Origin: Bacteroidales bacterium
GTDB lineage: Bacteria > Bacteroidota > Bacteroidia > Bacteroidales > UBA932
NCBI GenBank assembly: GCA_017551425.1
Contig: JAFZLQ010000076.1
Location: forward strand, 1-26,874
Direction: 5' to 3'
DNA length: 26,874 nt
The notes beneath the pieces were generated by a model, which was not told the DNA's origin, did not search any database, and was given only the letters and a program-made list of their open reading frames with translations. The translations under genes were made by a program, and so were the position numbers. This document shows, piece after piece, positions 1-8,399 of this stretch. Position 1 is the first letter of the stretch. Each line of letters starts with the position of its first letter.

Positions 1-635
<635 letters not shown>

Positions 636-667
636 TTAACAATTGTTTATTTGTCAAAATATCGGGG

Positions 668-698
668 CAAATTTATGAAATTTTTTGCTGAATTTCAA
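668..698 (-). promoter_or_regulatory. Bacteroidota-type promoter for gapA
   Basis: On the minus strand there is TTGA (698-695), a 19-base spacer, and TAAATTTG (675-668), matching the -33 TTTG / -7 TAnnTTTG pattern of the Bacteroidota primary sigma factor. Transcription would start near 661, giving a 5' leader of about 45 bases before the gapA start codon. No transcript data support this. Confidence 0.6.
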
Positions 699-718
699 TT
701 ATATTTGCAAATATAATT
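697..718. promoter_or_regulatory. Perfect 22-bp palindrome carrying TATATTTG on both strands (surE -7 box)
   Basis: Positions 697-718 are an uninterrupted perfect palindrome with half-site AATTATATTTG, centred between 707 and 708. It contains the exact -7 consensus TATATTTG at 700-707 on the plus strand, about 22 bases before the surE start, and the mirror copy at 715-708 on the minus strand facing gapA. No convincing -33 box lies at the right distance for the plus-strand copy. It may be a promoter core, an operator, or both. Confidence 0.55.
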
Positions 719-729
719 TTCGGAAAACC

Positions 730-1557
730 ATGCGCATCCTAGTAACCAACGACGACGGCTACCAAGCCAGCGGCCTTCAGAGTCTCGTACGCACGCTCAA
801 GCCTTTCGGAGACCTGACGATAATAGCCCCCAAGTCGCCCCAGAGCGGCATGTCAATGGCCGTGAGCATGGGATTCCGCCCCATCGCAGTCAAGCATATA
901 GAGACCCTTCCCGGTGAAGACTGGTGGTATCTGGACGGCACGCCCGCCAGCTGCGTCAAGTTCGGGATAGACAATATCCTGTATCCCGTCAAGCCGGATC
1001 TTGTAGTCTCCGGCATCAACCACGGCAACAACGCAGCCACCGCCACTCTTTATTCCGGCACGATAGGAGCCGCCATGGAAGGCACCGTAAACGGCATCCC
1101 CTCCATCGGCGTAAGCCTGGACACCTTCGCGGAAGACGCAGATTTCTCCGCCATCGAACAGCTGTTCCCGGACATCCTGCGCAGGCTTCTCGCCAACTAC
1201 AACCCCAGGAAGGGCTCATTCTACAACGTCAATTTCCCCAATCTTCCCGCAGGCAGGATAAAGGGCATACGCCCGGCGCGCGTGGGTTACGCACACTGGG
1301 AAAAGGAATACGTAAGCTACGGCGCCGAGTTCCTTGCTTCCAGGGGCCTAGGGCAGTCGTTTGCCGCGAGGGCGTATGCAGACGCCAAGCTGCCGGAGGA
1401 GGAGCTCTATGTGATGGCTGGGGACTTCGTGTCCGAGCCGGACAACCTGCCCGACGCAGACCACCTCCTGATGGAACAGGGGTACGTCACCGTCACCCCG
1501 CAGAACATTTACAATACGGACCTGCAGGAACTGGAACGCCTATGCGATATTATCTGA
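730..1557 (+). CDS. surE: 5'/3'-nucleotidase SurE
   Basis: Metal-dependent 5'(3')-nucleoside monophosphate phosphatase, cytosolic. The 275-residue product starts MRILVTNDDG. It carries the SurE metal and active-site set: Asp8 and Asp9 in TNDDG, Ser39 in APKSPQSG, and Asn97 in VSGINHGNN. Length and motif spacing are normal for the family. An in-frame ATG at 685 is possible, but it adds 15 residues ahead of the canonical N-terminus and lies upstream of the predicted promoter start, so 730 is preferred. The stop overlaps the start of lpxB by 16 bases, suggesting translational coupling. Confidence 0.95.
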   Translation: MRILVTNDDGYQASGLQSLVRTLKPFGDLTIIAPKSPQSGMSMAVSMGFRPIAVKHIETLPGEDWWYLDGTPASCVKFGIDNILYPVKPDLVVSGINHGNNAATATLYSGTIGAAMEGTVNGIPSIGVSLDTFAEDADFSAIEQLFPDILRRLLANYNPRKGSFYNVNFPNLPAGRIKGIRPARVGYAHWEKEYVSYGAEFLASRGLGQSFAARAYADAKLPEEELYVMAGDFVSEPDNLPDADHLLMEQGYVTVTPQNIYNTDLQELERLCDII

Positions 1558-2654
1558 CGGCAGGGGAGGCATCCGGCGACCTGCATGGCAGCAATCTCAT
1601 ACGCGCCCTGCGGGCCGAAGATCCTGGGGCGGAGTTCCGTTTCCGGGGCGGAGACCTGATGGCCGCCGCGGCAGGCATCCAGCCCGTCGCGCATTACCGC
1701 GAAGGCGCCGTCATGGGGCCCACGGACATACTGGCCAAGGCCGGCACGCTCCTCAAGTCCCTGCGCAGCTGCAAGAAAGACATAGAGGCGTGGAAGCCCG
1801 ACGTGGTAATCCCCATAGATTATCCGGGATTCAACCTGAAGATAGCCCGATTCTGCCATTCCCGCGGCATCCGCGTATTCTACTACATCGCCCCCAAGAC
1901 CTGGGCTTCCCGGGCCCGGCGCAACAGGCAGCTGCGCGAATACGTGGACAGGCTTTTCATCGTATTCCCCTTCGAGGTTCCGTATTTCACTAAGGCCGGA
2001 GTGCCGTTTGTCTACAAGGGCAATCCGCTGGTGGACGCAATAGACGCGCACAGCTTCGAGCGCCCGTGCGAGGGCCGGTATCTTGCCGTGCTCCCAGGCT
2101 CAAGGGCGGGGGAGATCAGGCGTACCATGCCGGTCTGCATGGATGTCGCCGACGAGCTCGGCATGCAGGTCCTGGTGGCCGGAGCCCCGTCTGCAAGTGC
2201 AGGAGACTACGAACAGTGGACCGCCGGCCGTCCCAACGTCAAGGTGCTTTTCGGCCGCACCTACGACATACTCAGGCATGCCGATGCCGCCGTCATCAAC
2301 TCCGGCACCGCTTCGCTGGAGGCGGCTATTATCGGCACGCCGCAGGTCGTATGCTGGAGCACGTCAGCCCTTACCTGGTGGTACGCAAAGCATCTGCTGA
2401 GGGTGGGGAAGCATATCCCCTATATATCGCTGGGCAACCTCTGCCTCGGGCGCGAGGCTTTCAGGGAACTGCTGCAGGACGATTTCAACAGGCAGAACGT
2501 GCTGCAGGAACTCAAACGCCTGCTGCAGGACGATGAATACCGCAGCCGCATGCAGGAGGACTACAGGCAGATACGCGAATCCCTCGGCGGCGCCGGAGCG
2601 TCCCGCGCCGTGGCAAAAGCAATGACAAACGAAATCAAATCCATAATAGTATGA
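1542..2654 (+). CDS. lpxB: Lipid-A-disaccharide synthase
   Basis: Glycosyltransferase family 19 enzyme joining UDP-2,3-diacylglucosamine and lipid X into lipid A disaccharide, at the cytoplasmic face of the inner membrane. The 370-residue product opens with MRYYLTAGEASGDLHGSNL, the family N-terminus. It also contains the IDYPGFNLKIAR acceptor-side motif (about residues 89-100), VLPGSRAGEI, and INSGTASLEAAIIGTP in the UDP-sugar-binding half. The start at 1542 lies inside the end of surE; an upstream extension in the same frame is only an antisense-like continuation through surE. It overlaps the next gene as ATGA. The gene shows that the cell makes lipid A. Confidence 0.95.
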   Translation: MRYYLTAGEASGDLHGSNLIRALRAEDPGAEFRFRGGDLMAAAAGIQPVAHYREGAVMGPTDILAKAGTLLKSLRSCKKDIEAWKPDVVIPIDYPGFNLKIARFCHSRGIRVFYYIAPKTWASRARRNRQLREYVDRLFIVFPFEVPYFTKAGVPFVYKGNPLVDAIDAHSFERPCEGRYLAVLPGSRAGEIRRTMPVCMDVADELGMQVLVAGAPSASAGDYEQWTAGRPNVKVLFGRTYDILRHADAAVINSGTASLEAAIIGTPQVVCWSTSALTWWYAKHLLRVGKHIPYISLGNLCLGREAFRELLQDDFNRQNVLQELKRLLQDDEYRSRMQEDYRQIRESLGGAGASRAVAKAMTNEIKSIIV

Positions 2655-3427
2655 AAAGACTGATGATAATCGCAGCAGCAGTGCTGTCTCTCTGCAGCTG
2701 CTCCGTGCTGACCGGCATCGACTGGAACGCAGAAGGTCTCGCATCTGCGGCCGGCAAGGCCATGACCGCCGCAAGTATCTCGGACGAAATGGTGGTGGAA
2801 CTCTGCCGCCAGAGCATCGCCCAGCTTGACGCCCAGAACACCATCGAGACCGGGGCATACGCCCAGCGCCTCGCACGCGTCATGAAAGGCATAACCGAAA
2901 TCGACGGCGTGCCCGTAAACCTCAAGGTCTATAAGACCAACGAAATCAACGCATTCGCCAGCGGCGACGGTTCCATACGCGTCTATACGGGCCTGATGGA
3001 CATGATGGACGACAACGAGCTGTACGCCATCCTGGGCCACGAAATCGGCCACGTGCACAACAAAGACACCAAGAATTCCATCAAGAGCGCATACCTCGCA
3101 TCCGCCGCGCGTGACGTTGTCGCTTCCGCCGGCAACTACGGAGCGCTTGCCTCATACCTGCTTGGAGACATAGGCGAGGCCCTCATCAGCGCACAGTATT
3201 CGCAGAAGGTCGAGTACAAGGCCGACCAGTACGGCTGCCAGTTCGCCATCGACGGCGGGCGCGATCCCTACAGTATGTACAATGCCCTGCAAAAGCTTCT
3301 TACGCTTTCACAGGACACCGAGAACTCAATTATCGCGCACATGTTCGCCGACCATCCCCAGACGGAAAAGAGGGCCGCAAAGGTAAAGGCCCAGGCCGAC
3401 GAATACGTAGCTAAAGTTTCAAAATAG
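2651..3427 (+). CDS. M48-family zinc metalloprotease, lipoprotein
   Basis: Probable periplasmic or outer-membrane-attached zinc endopeptidase of family M48 (related to BepA/LoiP/YcaL quality-control proteases). The 258-residue product has a lipoprotein signal ending in LCSC (lipid-bearing Cys likely Cys17, with Cys15 as alternative). The zinc motif HEIGH lies at residues 130-134, with the third ligand Glu188 in VEYKADQYG. A DHP segment near the C-terminus is also typical. The start codon overlaps the lpxB stop (ATGA), placing a protease in the lipid A operon; a role in envelope quality control is inference. Its 3' end overlaps that of the convergent pssA gene by 17 bases. Confidence 0.9.
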   Translation: MKRLMIIAAAVLSLCSCSVLTGIDWNAEGLASAAGKAMTAASISDEMVVELCRQSIAQLDAQNTIETGAYAQRLARVMKGITEIDGVPVNLKVYKTNEINAFASGDGSIRVYTGLMDMMDDNELYAILGHEIGHVHNKDTKNSIKSAYLASAARDVVASAGNYGALASYLLGDIGEALISAQYSQKVEYKADQYGCQFAIDGGRDPYSMYNALQKLLTLSQDTENSIIAHMFADHPQTEKRAAKVKAQADEYVAKVSK

Positions 3428-4124
3428 CGTAAACCAGGTTCTTTACGATGTAAAGGCTCAGGCTCAGCAGAATAATCAGCGACCAGTCAAGACCGCAGAT
3501 TACGCATACGAGGATGGCAGCAAGCACAAGGAAAGCGAGCGCCATCCTCTTTCCTTTGACGACGGGGGAGTCGTCGCGGTGGAATTTGAGCGAAAACATG
3601 GGTATCTCGCTTACCAGAAGGGCGCAGAGACACAGGCTGAGGACCGGGATGAATACCGGGCCGGCGCACCATTCGGCCAGGAAACAGGCGGGATCTGCGG
3701 CCACATAGTAGCAGAGCGAGCCTGTAAGCATGGCGCAGGCCGGCGTGGGAAGTCCCAGGAAGCTGTTGGTCTGGCGGGTATCTACATTGAATTTGGCAAG
3801 CCTGATTCCGCTGAAAACGGCTATGGCAAGGGGAATCCAGCAGATCCAGCTCTCTCCGAACATGCAGGTGCGGGAGAGGTTGTAGAGCATCACCGACGGC
3901 AGGACGCCGAAGGAGACAAGGTCTGAAAGGGAGTCGAGCTCCTTGCCCAGATCCGAATAGGCGCCAAGCAGGCGGGCCGCAAGCCCGTCCAGGAAATCCG
4001 CCACGGCGGCGGCGAGCATCAGGATGAATGCGATGTCGGGACGCCCCTTGAAAGCGAAAACAACCCCGATGATCCCGCAGGCGAGATTCATCGAGGTTAT
4101 AAAGTCGGGAATGTATTTCTTCAT
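3411..4124 (-). CDS. pssA: CDP-diacylglycerol--serine O-phosphatidyltransferase
   Basis: Integral inner-membrane enzyme that makes phosphatidylserine, the precursor of phosphatidylethanolamine. The 237-residue product contains the full CDP-alcohol phosphotransferase signature D43xxD46G47xxA50R51(x8)G60xxxD64xxxD68. Several hydrophobic helices flank it, and the N-terminus MKKYIPDFITSMNLACGIIG is typical of bacterial PssA type II. The substrate assignment to serine rather than glycerol phosphate rests on overall resemblance to this subgroup. It follows the C1B peptidase gene after only six bases, so the two are probably co-transcribed. Confidence 0.9.
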   Translation of the reverse strand: MKKYIPDFITSMNLACGIIGVVFAFKGRPDIAFILMLAAAVADFLDGLAARLLGAYSDLGKELDSLSDLVSFGVLPSVMLYNLSRTCMFGESWICWIPLAIAVFSGIRLAKFNVDTRQTNSFLGLPTPACAMLTGSLCYYVAADPACFLAEWCAGPVFIPVLSLCLCALLVSEIPMFSLKFHRDDSPVVKGKRMALAFLVLAAILVCVICGLDWSLIILLSLSLYIVKNLVYAILKL

Positions 4125-4130
4125 GACGGA

Positions 4131-5324
4131 TTACTTGATACCCAGCTTGGCCTTGAGGTCTTTGGGGAGAGCGTCCTTGTGTATCATGTAATCCAGGCTC
4201 TGACCCTTTACGAAAGCCTCGGTGGCATACCAGATACCCTTGTATTTGCCGGTCTCTCCCCAGGAATTCTTGACCATGTAATACTTCTTGCCGTCCTGGT
4301 CCTTGGCGATACCGTAGATCTGCATGCCGTGGTCGTCGGTAAGGGTCTTGTTGTCGAATTCAAACTGGCGGAGCTCCTGTGTGGCCTCTTTCTCGATCAC
4401 GATGACGGGTGCAGGCTTGCCCTCCTCCTTGCCTACCCAGTGCTCCTGGTCGGAACCTGCTGCGGCGATGGCCTTGGTGTCTGCATATACGGCGACGCCG
4501 TCACGGGTGAAACCGGGATGGCTGACGTCTGCGCCCCATGCTACGGTGTAGCCGTTGTTGAGGGCGTTGTCAAGGACGGACATGAACTCGTCGATGGGGA
4601 CGTTGTATGCCTCGTCTCCGCGCCAGTTGTCGCATACCTCGATGACGAATTTGGTGTAGAACGGATGATGGGTGAAGCTCGTAAGGGTCACGTAGTCTGC
4701 AGGGTTGATCTTGAGGGCGTCGCGATAGCTGAGGGGAGTGTACTCCTTGCCATCTACGACGAAGGTCTCGGGACATTTGCCGAGGTATTCGTCCAGGACC
4801 GCCTGGAAGGCGCGGGGCCATGCTGTGGTGAGGGTGCGGTTGGGGTTCTTCACGATTGCATCCACGATGCCCTTGAGGACGGCGTCAAGCTCGCCCTGTA
4901 CGGGAAGTTCCGTGCCGTAGTTCATGCCGGTCATTGCGGCATTGGGGACGATTCCGTGGTCGCGGATAACATCAAGTACGTCGTCCGCCTCGCTGCCCGC
5001 CGAGAAGCCGAGCTTGCCGTCCATGCGCACATACTTGAGAGCCCTCTCGTAATATGAGTGGCTTACTACGAAGAATTCGGAGAAATCGGGATAGTTTGCG
5101 GGGTCTGAAATCTTGCCCAGACGTATGGCCTCGGACTCGAAGAATCCTATGGTGGAGTAGGCCCAGCAAGTACCGCTGCTGTTCTGGTTCTTTACAGAAG
5201 TGATGGGGTTTGCCTTGACAACGGTGAACTGATACTCGGGGAGTTTGACCTGGGGCGGCCTCTGCTGGCCGAAAGCGACGGTACCGGCGAGGGCGACCGT
5301 AAGGATAATCAAAAACTTCTTCAT
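4131..5324 (-). CDS. Secreted C1B cysteine peptidase (aminopeptidase C / bleomycin hydrolase family)
   Basis: Papain-fold peptidase. The 397-residue product has a Sec signal peptide (MKKFLIILTVALAGTVAFGQ, cleavage near residue 19-20), so it is exported, unlike the classical cytosolic PepC and bleomycin hydrolase. The catalytic set is present: Gln47 in the QNSSGTCWA box, nucleophile Cys53, His332 in DDHGMQI, and Asn353 in VKNSWGE. The long segment between Cys and His fits clan CA subfamily C1B. It precedes pssA, with no obvious functional link. The start at 5324 follows a TATATTTG -7 box. Exact specificity (aminopeptidase or endopeptidase) cannot be read from the sequence. Confidence 0.88.
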   Translation of the reverse strand: MKKFLIILTVALAGTVAFGQQRPPQVKLPEYQFTVVKANPITSVKNQNSSGTCWAYSTIGFFESEAIRLGKISDPANYPDFSEFFVVSHSYYERALKYVRMDGKLGFSAGSEADDVLDVIRDHGIVPNAAMTGMNYGTELPVQGELDAVLKGIVDAIVKNPNRTLTTAWPRAFQAVLDEYLGKCPETFVVDGKEYTPLSYRDALKINPADYVTLTSFTHHPFYTKFVIEVCDNWRGDEAYNVPIDEFMSVLDNALNNGYTVAWGADVSHPGFTRDGVAVYADTKAIAAAGSDQEHWVGKEEGKPAPVIVIEKEATQELRQFEFDNKTLTDDHGMQIYGIAKDQDGKKYYMVKNSWGETGKYKGIWYATEAFVKGQSLDYMIHKDALPKDLKAKLGIK

Positions 5325-5345
5325 TTCTGTTGAATCTTAATTTTA

Positions 5346-5353
5346 CAAATATA
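5346..5353 (-). promoter_or_regulatory. -7 box TATATTTG for the C1B peptidase-pssA operon
   Basis: The minus strand reads TATATTTG at 5353-5346, a perfect TAnnTTTG box, about 22 bases before the peptidase start codon. No clear TTTG lies 19-21 bases further upstream, so only the -7 half is supported. Confidence 0.5.
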
Positions 5354-5375
5354 AGGAAAATCGGAAATAAATGGC

Positions 5376-5383
5376 TAAATTTG
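5376..5383 (+). promoter_or_regulatory. -7 box TAAATTTG for the lipoprotein-exonuclease-rlmI operon
   Basis: A perfect TAnnTTTG box on the plus strand, which would start transcription near 5390. It falls downstream of the alternative ATG at 5371 and upstream of the ATG at 5410, so it argues for 5410 as the real start of the lipoprotein gene. No good -33 box is visible. Confidence 0.5.
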
Positions 5384-5409
5384 TGCAAATTTCAAAATTC
5401 AGACCATTG

Positions 5410-6486
5410 ATGAGCAAATTATACAGGCTGTCCGTACTGCTGCTTATGGCGGCCGTCTCATGCACCCATACCGTAACCCCCGGGCGGGACACCATACCTC
5501 TGGTCAAGGATATAGCATCCGGCTATGAGGCCGCCCAGGCAAAGGTGCTGGCAGACCACGGCAAGCCCCTCCCGGCAGACGAGGTGTTCATAGCGGGTTC
5601 CCCCTCGTACACTGCACTCCTGGCGGACAAATTCCTCAATTCAGACATTTTCGACAACATCCGTGGCGGCCAGTGGAGCGACGGTCTCAAGGATTTTGCC
5701 GGAGAGACTTTCTCCTGCATTGCAGACGGCACCTTCGCCCCTTACGGCAAGACCGATCCCATGCGTCTGCGCGAGCTTGCGGTACGCTATTCCGTAGCGG
5801 CGCTGGACACCAAATGCAACGTGAGCATATACGACCTCGACGGCAACGCGGAGAAGTCATCGGCCAAGATCCTCATCCTGTCCGACCCCTGGCTCTGCGA
5901 ATACGGCAAGTTCGACATCGACACCCTGTTTGCCATCACAGGAGTCAAGGTTCCGGTTATTTCTCCCCAGGACCTGATGTTCGACGCAGTCTTCGGCGGG
6001 GACCGCAAGGCCTTCAACGTGGGCATAATATGCGATTCCACATACCTTGGCACCGGAATTTATCCTTCGATCTTCCGTACCAAGGCGGCCGAGCACGGCC
6101 TCGTGGGCGCCAACTGCTTCGAGGGATGCGGCAGCCTCTATGCCTTCCTTGACGAATACATCGCGGCAGGGAACACGGTTCCCATAGACGCCATCCTTGT
6201 TGACGACCTCGCCCTGGATCCCGCTGATCTCGGGCGTGAACTGGCGGCCATCCGCGACTTCTCCATGGAGCAGTCCATGAAGTACGGCAAATTCGTCGCC
6301 CCTTCACTGGAAATAATCAGTTCCTCCGTCCTTACGATGCAGGAATGTTACCGTACGCTCCGTTCCGGAGGCCTTTTTACCCACAAGATCGCCCAGCCCG
6401 ACTCCCGGTTCTACACAGTCAAGCCCCGTCCCGAGGCGGAGGGGGCCGAGTTCCTTCTGATACCCACAGTCAATGTTCAGAATTAG
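5410..6486 (+). CDS. Uncharacterised lipoprotein
   Basis: I do not recognise this family. The 358-residue product begins MSKLYRLSVLLLMAAVSC, a lipoprotein signal with lipidated Cys18, so it should be a periplasm-facing lipoprotein. The body is soluble and alternates hydrophobic strands with helices (for example AKILILSDPWL, NVGIICDSTYLG, IDAILVDDLAL). This is reminiscent of a two-lobed periplasmic-binding or LacI-like fold, but that is a guess. The C-terminal part contains a cysteine pair in NCFEGCGS. The start at 5410 is chosen over 5371 because of the lipobox position and a -7 box between the two. Its end overlaps the exonuclease gene by 14 bases. Confidence 0.8.
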   Translation: MSKLYRLSVLLLMAAVSCTHTVTPGRDTIPLVKDIASGYEAAQAKVLADHGKPLPADEVFIAGSPSYTALLADKFLNSDIFDNIRGGQWSDGLKDFAGETFSCIADGTFAPYGKTDPMRLRELAVRYSVAALDTKCNVSIYDLDGNAEKSSAKILILSDPWLCEYGKFDIDTLFAITGVKVPVISPQDLMFDAVFGGDRKAFNVGIICDSTYLGTGIYPSIFRTKAAEHGLVGANCFEGCGSLYAFLDEYIAAGNTVPIDAILVDDLALDPADLGRELAAIRDFSMEQSMKYGKFVAPSLEIISSSVLTMQECYRTLRSGGLFTHKIAQPDSRFYTVKPRPEAEGAEFLLIPTVNVQN

Positions 6487-7246
6487 CGTAGCCCCGGAAG
6501 ATATAGACAAACTGCCTCTGGGATCCTTTCCCGGAGACATCAAGGTCATCGACAAGCCAGGGCTCGATTACGAACGCGCAATCCTGTACCTGCGCCATCA
6601 GACCATACTCGGATTCGATACCGAAAGCCGCCCCGTATTCAGCGCGGGGCAGAGGAGCAACGGAGTGGCGCTACTGCAGCTTTCCGGGCCCAAGCGGGCA
6701 TATCTTTTCCGCGTCCAGAAGCTCGGCATGCGCCGTTCGCTCTGCAACCTGCTGTCCAGCGACAAGATCATCAAGGTAGGCGCCGCCGCACTGGACGACG
6801 TACGCGGCCTCCAGCGCCTTCACGGATTCAAGGCCGCGGGGTTCATCGACCTCCAGAAAATAGCCTGGGAGTGGGGAATACGGGACAAGAGCGTGAAGAA
6901 GCTCGCCGCCAACATACTTGGCTGCCGCATCTCCAAGGCGCAGCAGCTTTCCAACTGGGAGGCAGAAAGCCTTACCGAGGCCCAGTGCCGCTACGCCGCG
7001 ACCGACGCCTGGGTATGCCGAGAGATGTACATACGCCTGCTGGGCAGCGAGAAGCATCCGCTTACTCCGGAAGAAATGCTGCCGCCGCAGGACCGTCTTG
7101 CACAGGAGGCCGCCCAGGCCCGGAAGGAAGCGGCCCGCGAGCAACAGCAGCAGCAAAAGAAGGAGACGTCCAAACACCGCAGGCACCGCCGCAAGAAAAA
7201 GAAACAGGCAAATGATCAAGCTGATATTAAAGAGGGGCAGGGATGA
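6473..7246 (+). CDS. 3'-5' exonuclease (RNase D-like, DEDDy) with basic glutamine/lysine-rich tail
   Basis: Ribonuclease H-like exonuclease domain of the RNase D/WRN type, 257 residues. Exo I is FDTES (Asp49, Glu51), Exo II is LDDVRGL (Asp109 likely), and Exo III is YAATD (Tyr174, Asp178), so all four acidic residues and the tyrosine of a DEDDy nuclease are present. There is no HRDC domain. After about residue 200 the protein becomes low-complexity: a run of five glutamines at 224-228, then HRRHRRKKKK, plausibly a nucleic-acid-binding tail. The reading frame overlaps the rRNA methyltransferase gene by 35 bases, hinting at a shared RNA-related role. Whether the substrate is RNA or DNA is not determined. 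Confidence 0.88.
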   Translation: MFRISVAPEDIDKLPLGSFPGDIKVIDKPGLDYERAILYLRHQTILGFDTESRPVFSAGQRSNGVALLQLSGPKRAYLFRVQKLGMRRSLCNLLSSDKIIKVGAAALDDVRGLQRLHGFKAAGFIDLQKIAWEWGIRDKSVKKLAANILGCRISKAQQLSNWEAESLTEAQCRYAATDAWVCREMYIRLLGSEKHPLTPEEMLPPQDRLAQEAAQARKEAAREQQQQQKKETSKHRRHRRKKKKQANDQADIKEGQG

Positions 7247-8399
7247 GTCGCTGAGGCGCTTCCATCCCTGGGTCTTTTCCGGAGCTATAGCGCAGATACA
7301 GGGTTCGCCCCGCGAGGGTGACCTTGTGGCAGTGCACGACGCAGACGGCAACTACCTGGCCTGCGGCCACTATCAGGTAGGCTCCATTGCCGTACGCATA
7401 CTCAGTTTCACGGCAGATCCCCAGTCGCCTTCGTTCTGGACTGATGCCATAGCCCGTGCCCGGGCAGAGCGCCTTGCAATCGGCCTACCGTCCGCAGACA
7501 CGAACTGCTTCCGCCTCGTACACGGCGAGGGGGACGGCCTCCCGGGCCTTATTATAGATTGGTACGACGGCGTATGCGTGCTTCAGGCGCACAGCGTCGG
7601 CATGTTCAGGGCCAAGAGCCGCATCTGCGAGGCACTGCAGGAAGTCTTCGGCGATTCCCTCAAGGCCGTATATGACAAGAGCTCCGGAACGGCTCCCTTC
7701 AAGGCCGGACTCGAGTTGGTTGACGGTTTCCTTTACAGGGCTCCGGGTTTCGACGCCAGCGAGCTCACCGTACTGGAAAACGGCCACCGGTTCATCGTAA
7801 ACTGGGTCGAAGGGCAGAAGACAGGATTCTTCCTCGACCAGAGGGAAAACCGCGCCCTGGTGGGACGCTACGCCTCGGGGCGCACCGTACTCAACCTGTT
7901 CTGCTATACCGGAGGATTCAGCATATACGCCCTTGCCGCAGGCGCGCTTTCGGTTGACAGCGTCGATTCGTCTGCCCGCGCCATGGCTCTGGTTGACCGC
8001 AATGTGGCGGCCAACGGCTTCGAGGGACGTCACAACAGCCTATGCTGCGACGCAATAGACTATCTGGCGTCCGTGCCGGAAGACAAATACGACCTGATGA
8101 TAGTTGATCCGCCGGCATTCGCCAAGCACCGCGGCGTCCTCAAGAACGCCCTCCGTGCATACCAGAGGCTCAACGCCGCCGCCATCGGAAAGGTGGCTCC
8201 CGGAGGGCTCGTATTCACGTTCAGCTGCTCGCAGGTGGTCGATAAGACAGCCTTCGCAGAACTCGTTTTCAGCGCCGCAGCCCAGACCGGCCGCAGCGTC
8301 CGCATCCTCGACCGCCTCTGTCAGGGAGGCGACCACCCCGTCAGCATCTATCACCCCGAAGGAGAGTATCTTAAGGGATTGCTTCTTTACGTAGAATAG
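7212..8399 (+). CDS. rlmI: Class I SAM-dependent rRNA cytosine-5 methyltransferase (RlmI-like)
   Basis: Predicted 23S rRNA m5C methyltransferase of the RlmI/YccW family, cytosolic. The 395-residue length matches E. coli RlmI. An N-terminal PUA-like RNA-binding domain (LKRGRDESLRRFHPWVFSGA, residues 6-25 onward) is followed by the linker domain. The Rossmann domain has SAM motif I VLNLFCYTGGFS (226-237), motif IV DPPAF (299-303), and the FSCSQ motif with candidate catalytic Cys339. The start inside the exonuclease tail (7212) restores the normal PUA N-terminus; the longer frame extension to 6918 is a shadow of the exonuclease. The stop TAG is embedded in an intergenic repeat (see 8392-8426). 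Confidence 0.9.
   Translation: MIKLILKRGRDESLRRFHPWVFSGAIAQIQGSPREGDLVAVHDADGNYLACGHYQVGSIAVRILSFTADPQSPSFWTDAIARARAERLAIGLPSADTNCFRLVHGEGDGLPGLIIDWYDGVCVLQAHSVGMFRAKSRICEALQEVFGDSLKAVYDKSSGTAPFKAGLELVDGFLYRAPGFDASELTVLENGHRFIVNWVEGQKTGFFLDQRENRALVGRYASGRTVLNLFCYTGGFSIYALAAGALSVDSVDSSARAMALVDRNVAANGFEGRHNSLCCDAIDYLASVPEDKYDLMIVDPPAFAKHRGVLKNALRAYQRLNAAAIGKVAPGGLVFTFSCSQVVDKTAFAELVFSAAAQTGRSVRILDRLCQGGDHPVSIYHPEGEYLKGLLLYVE

Noticed and set aside
924..1541. A 206-residue N-terminal extension of lpxB in the same frame
   Set aside because: It runs through surE in another frame, is arginine/histidine-rich, and the canonical LpxB N-terminus begins exactly at 1542.
6918..7211. N-terminal extension of the rRNA methyltransferase
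   Set aside because: The extra residues overlap the exonuclease coding region and look like a frame shadow; the PUA domain begins right at the 7212 start.
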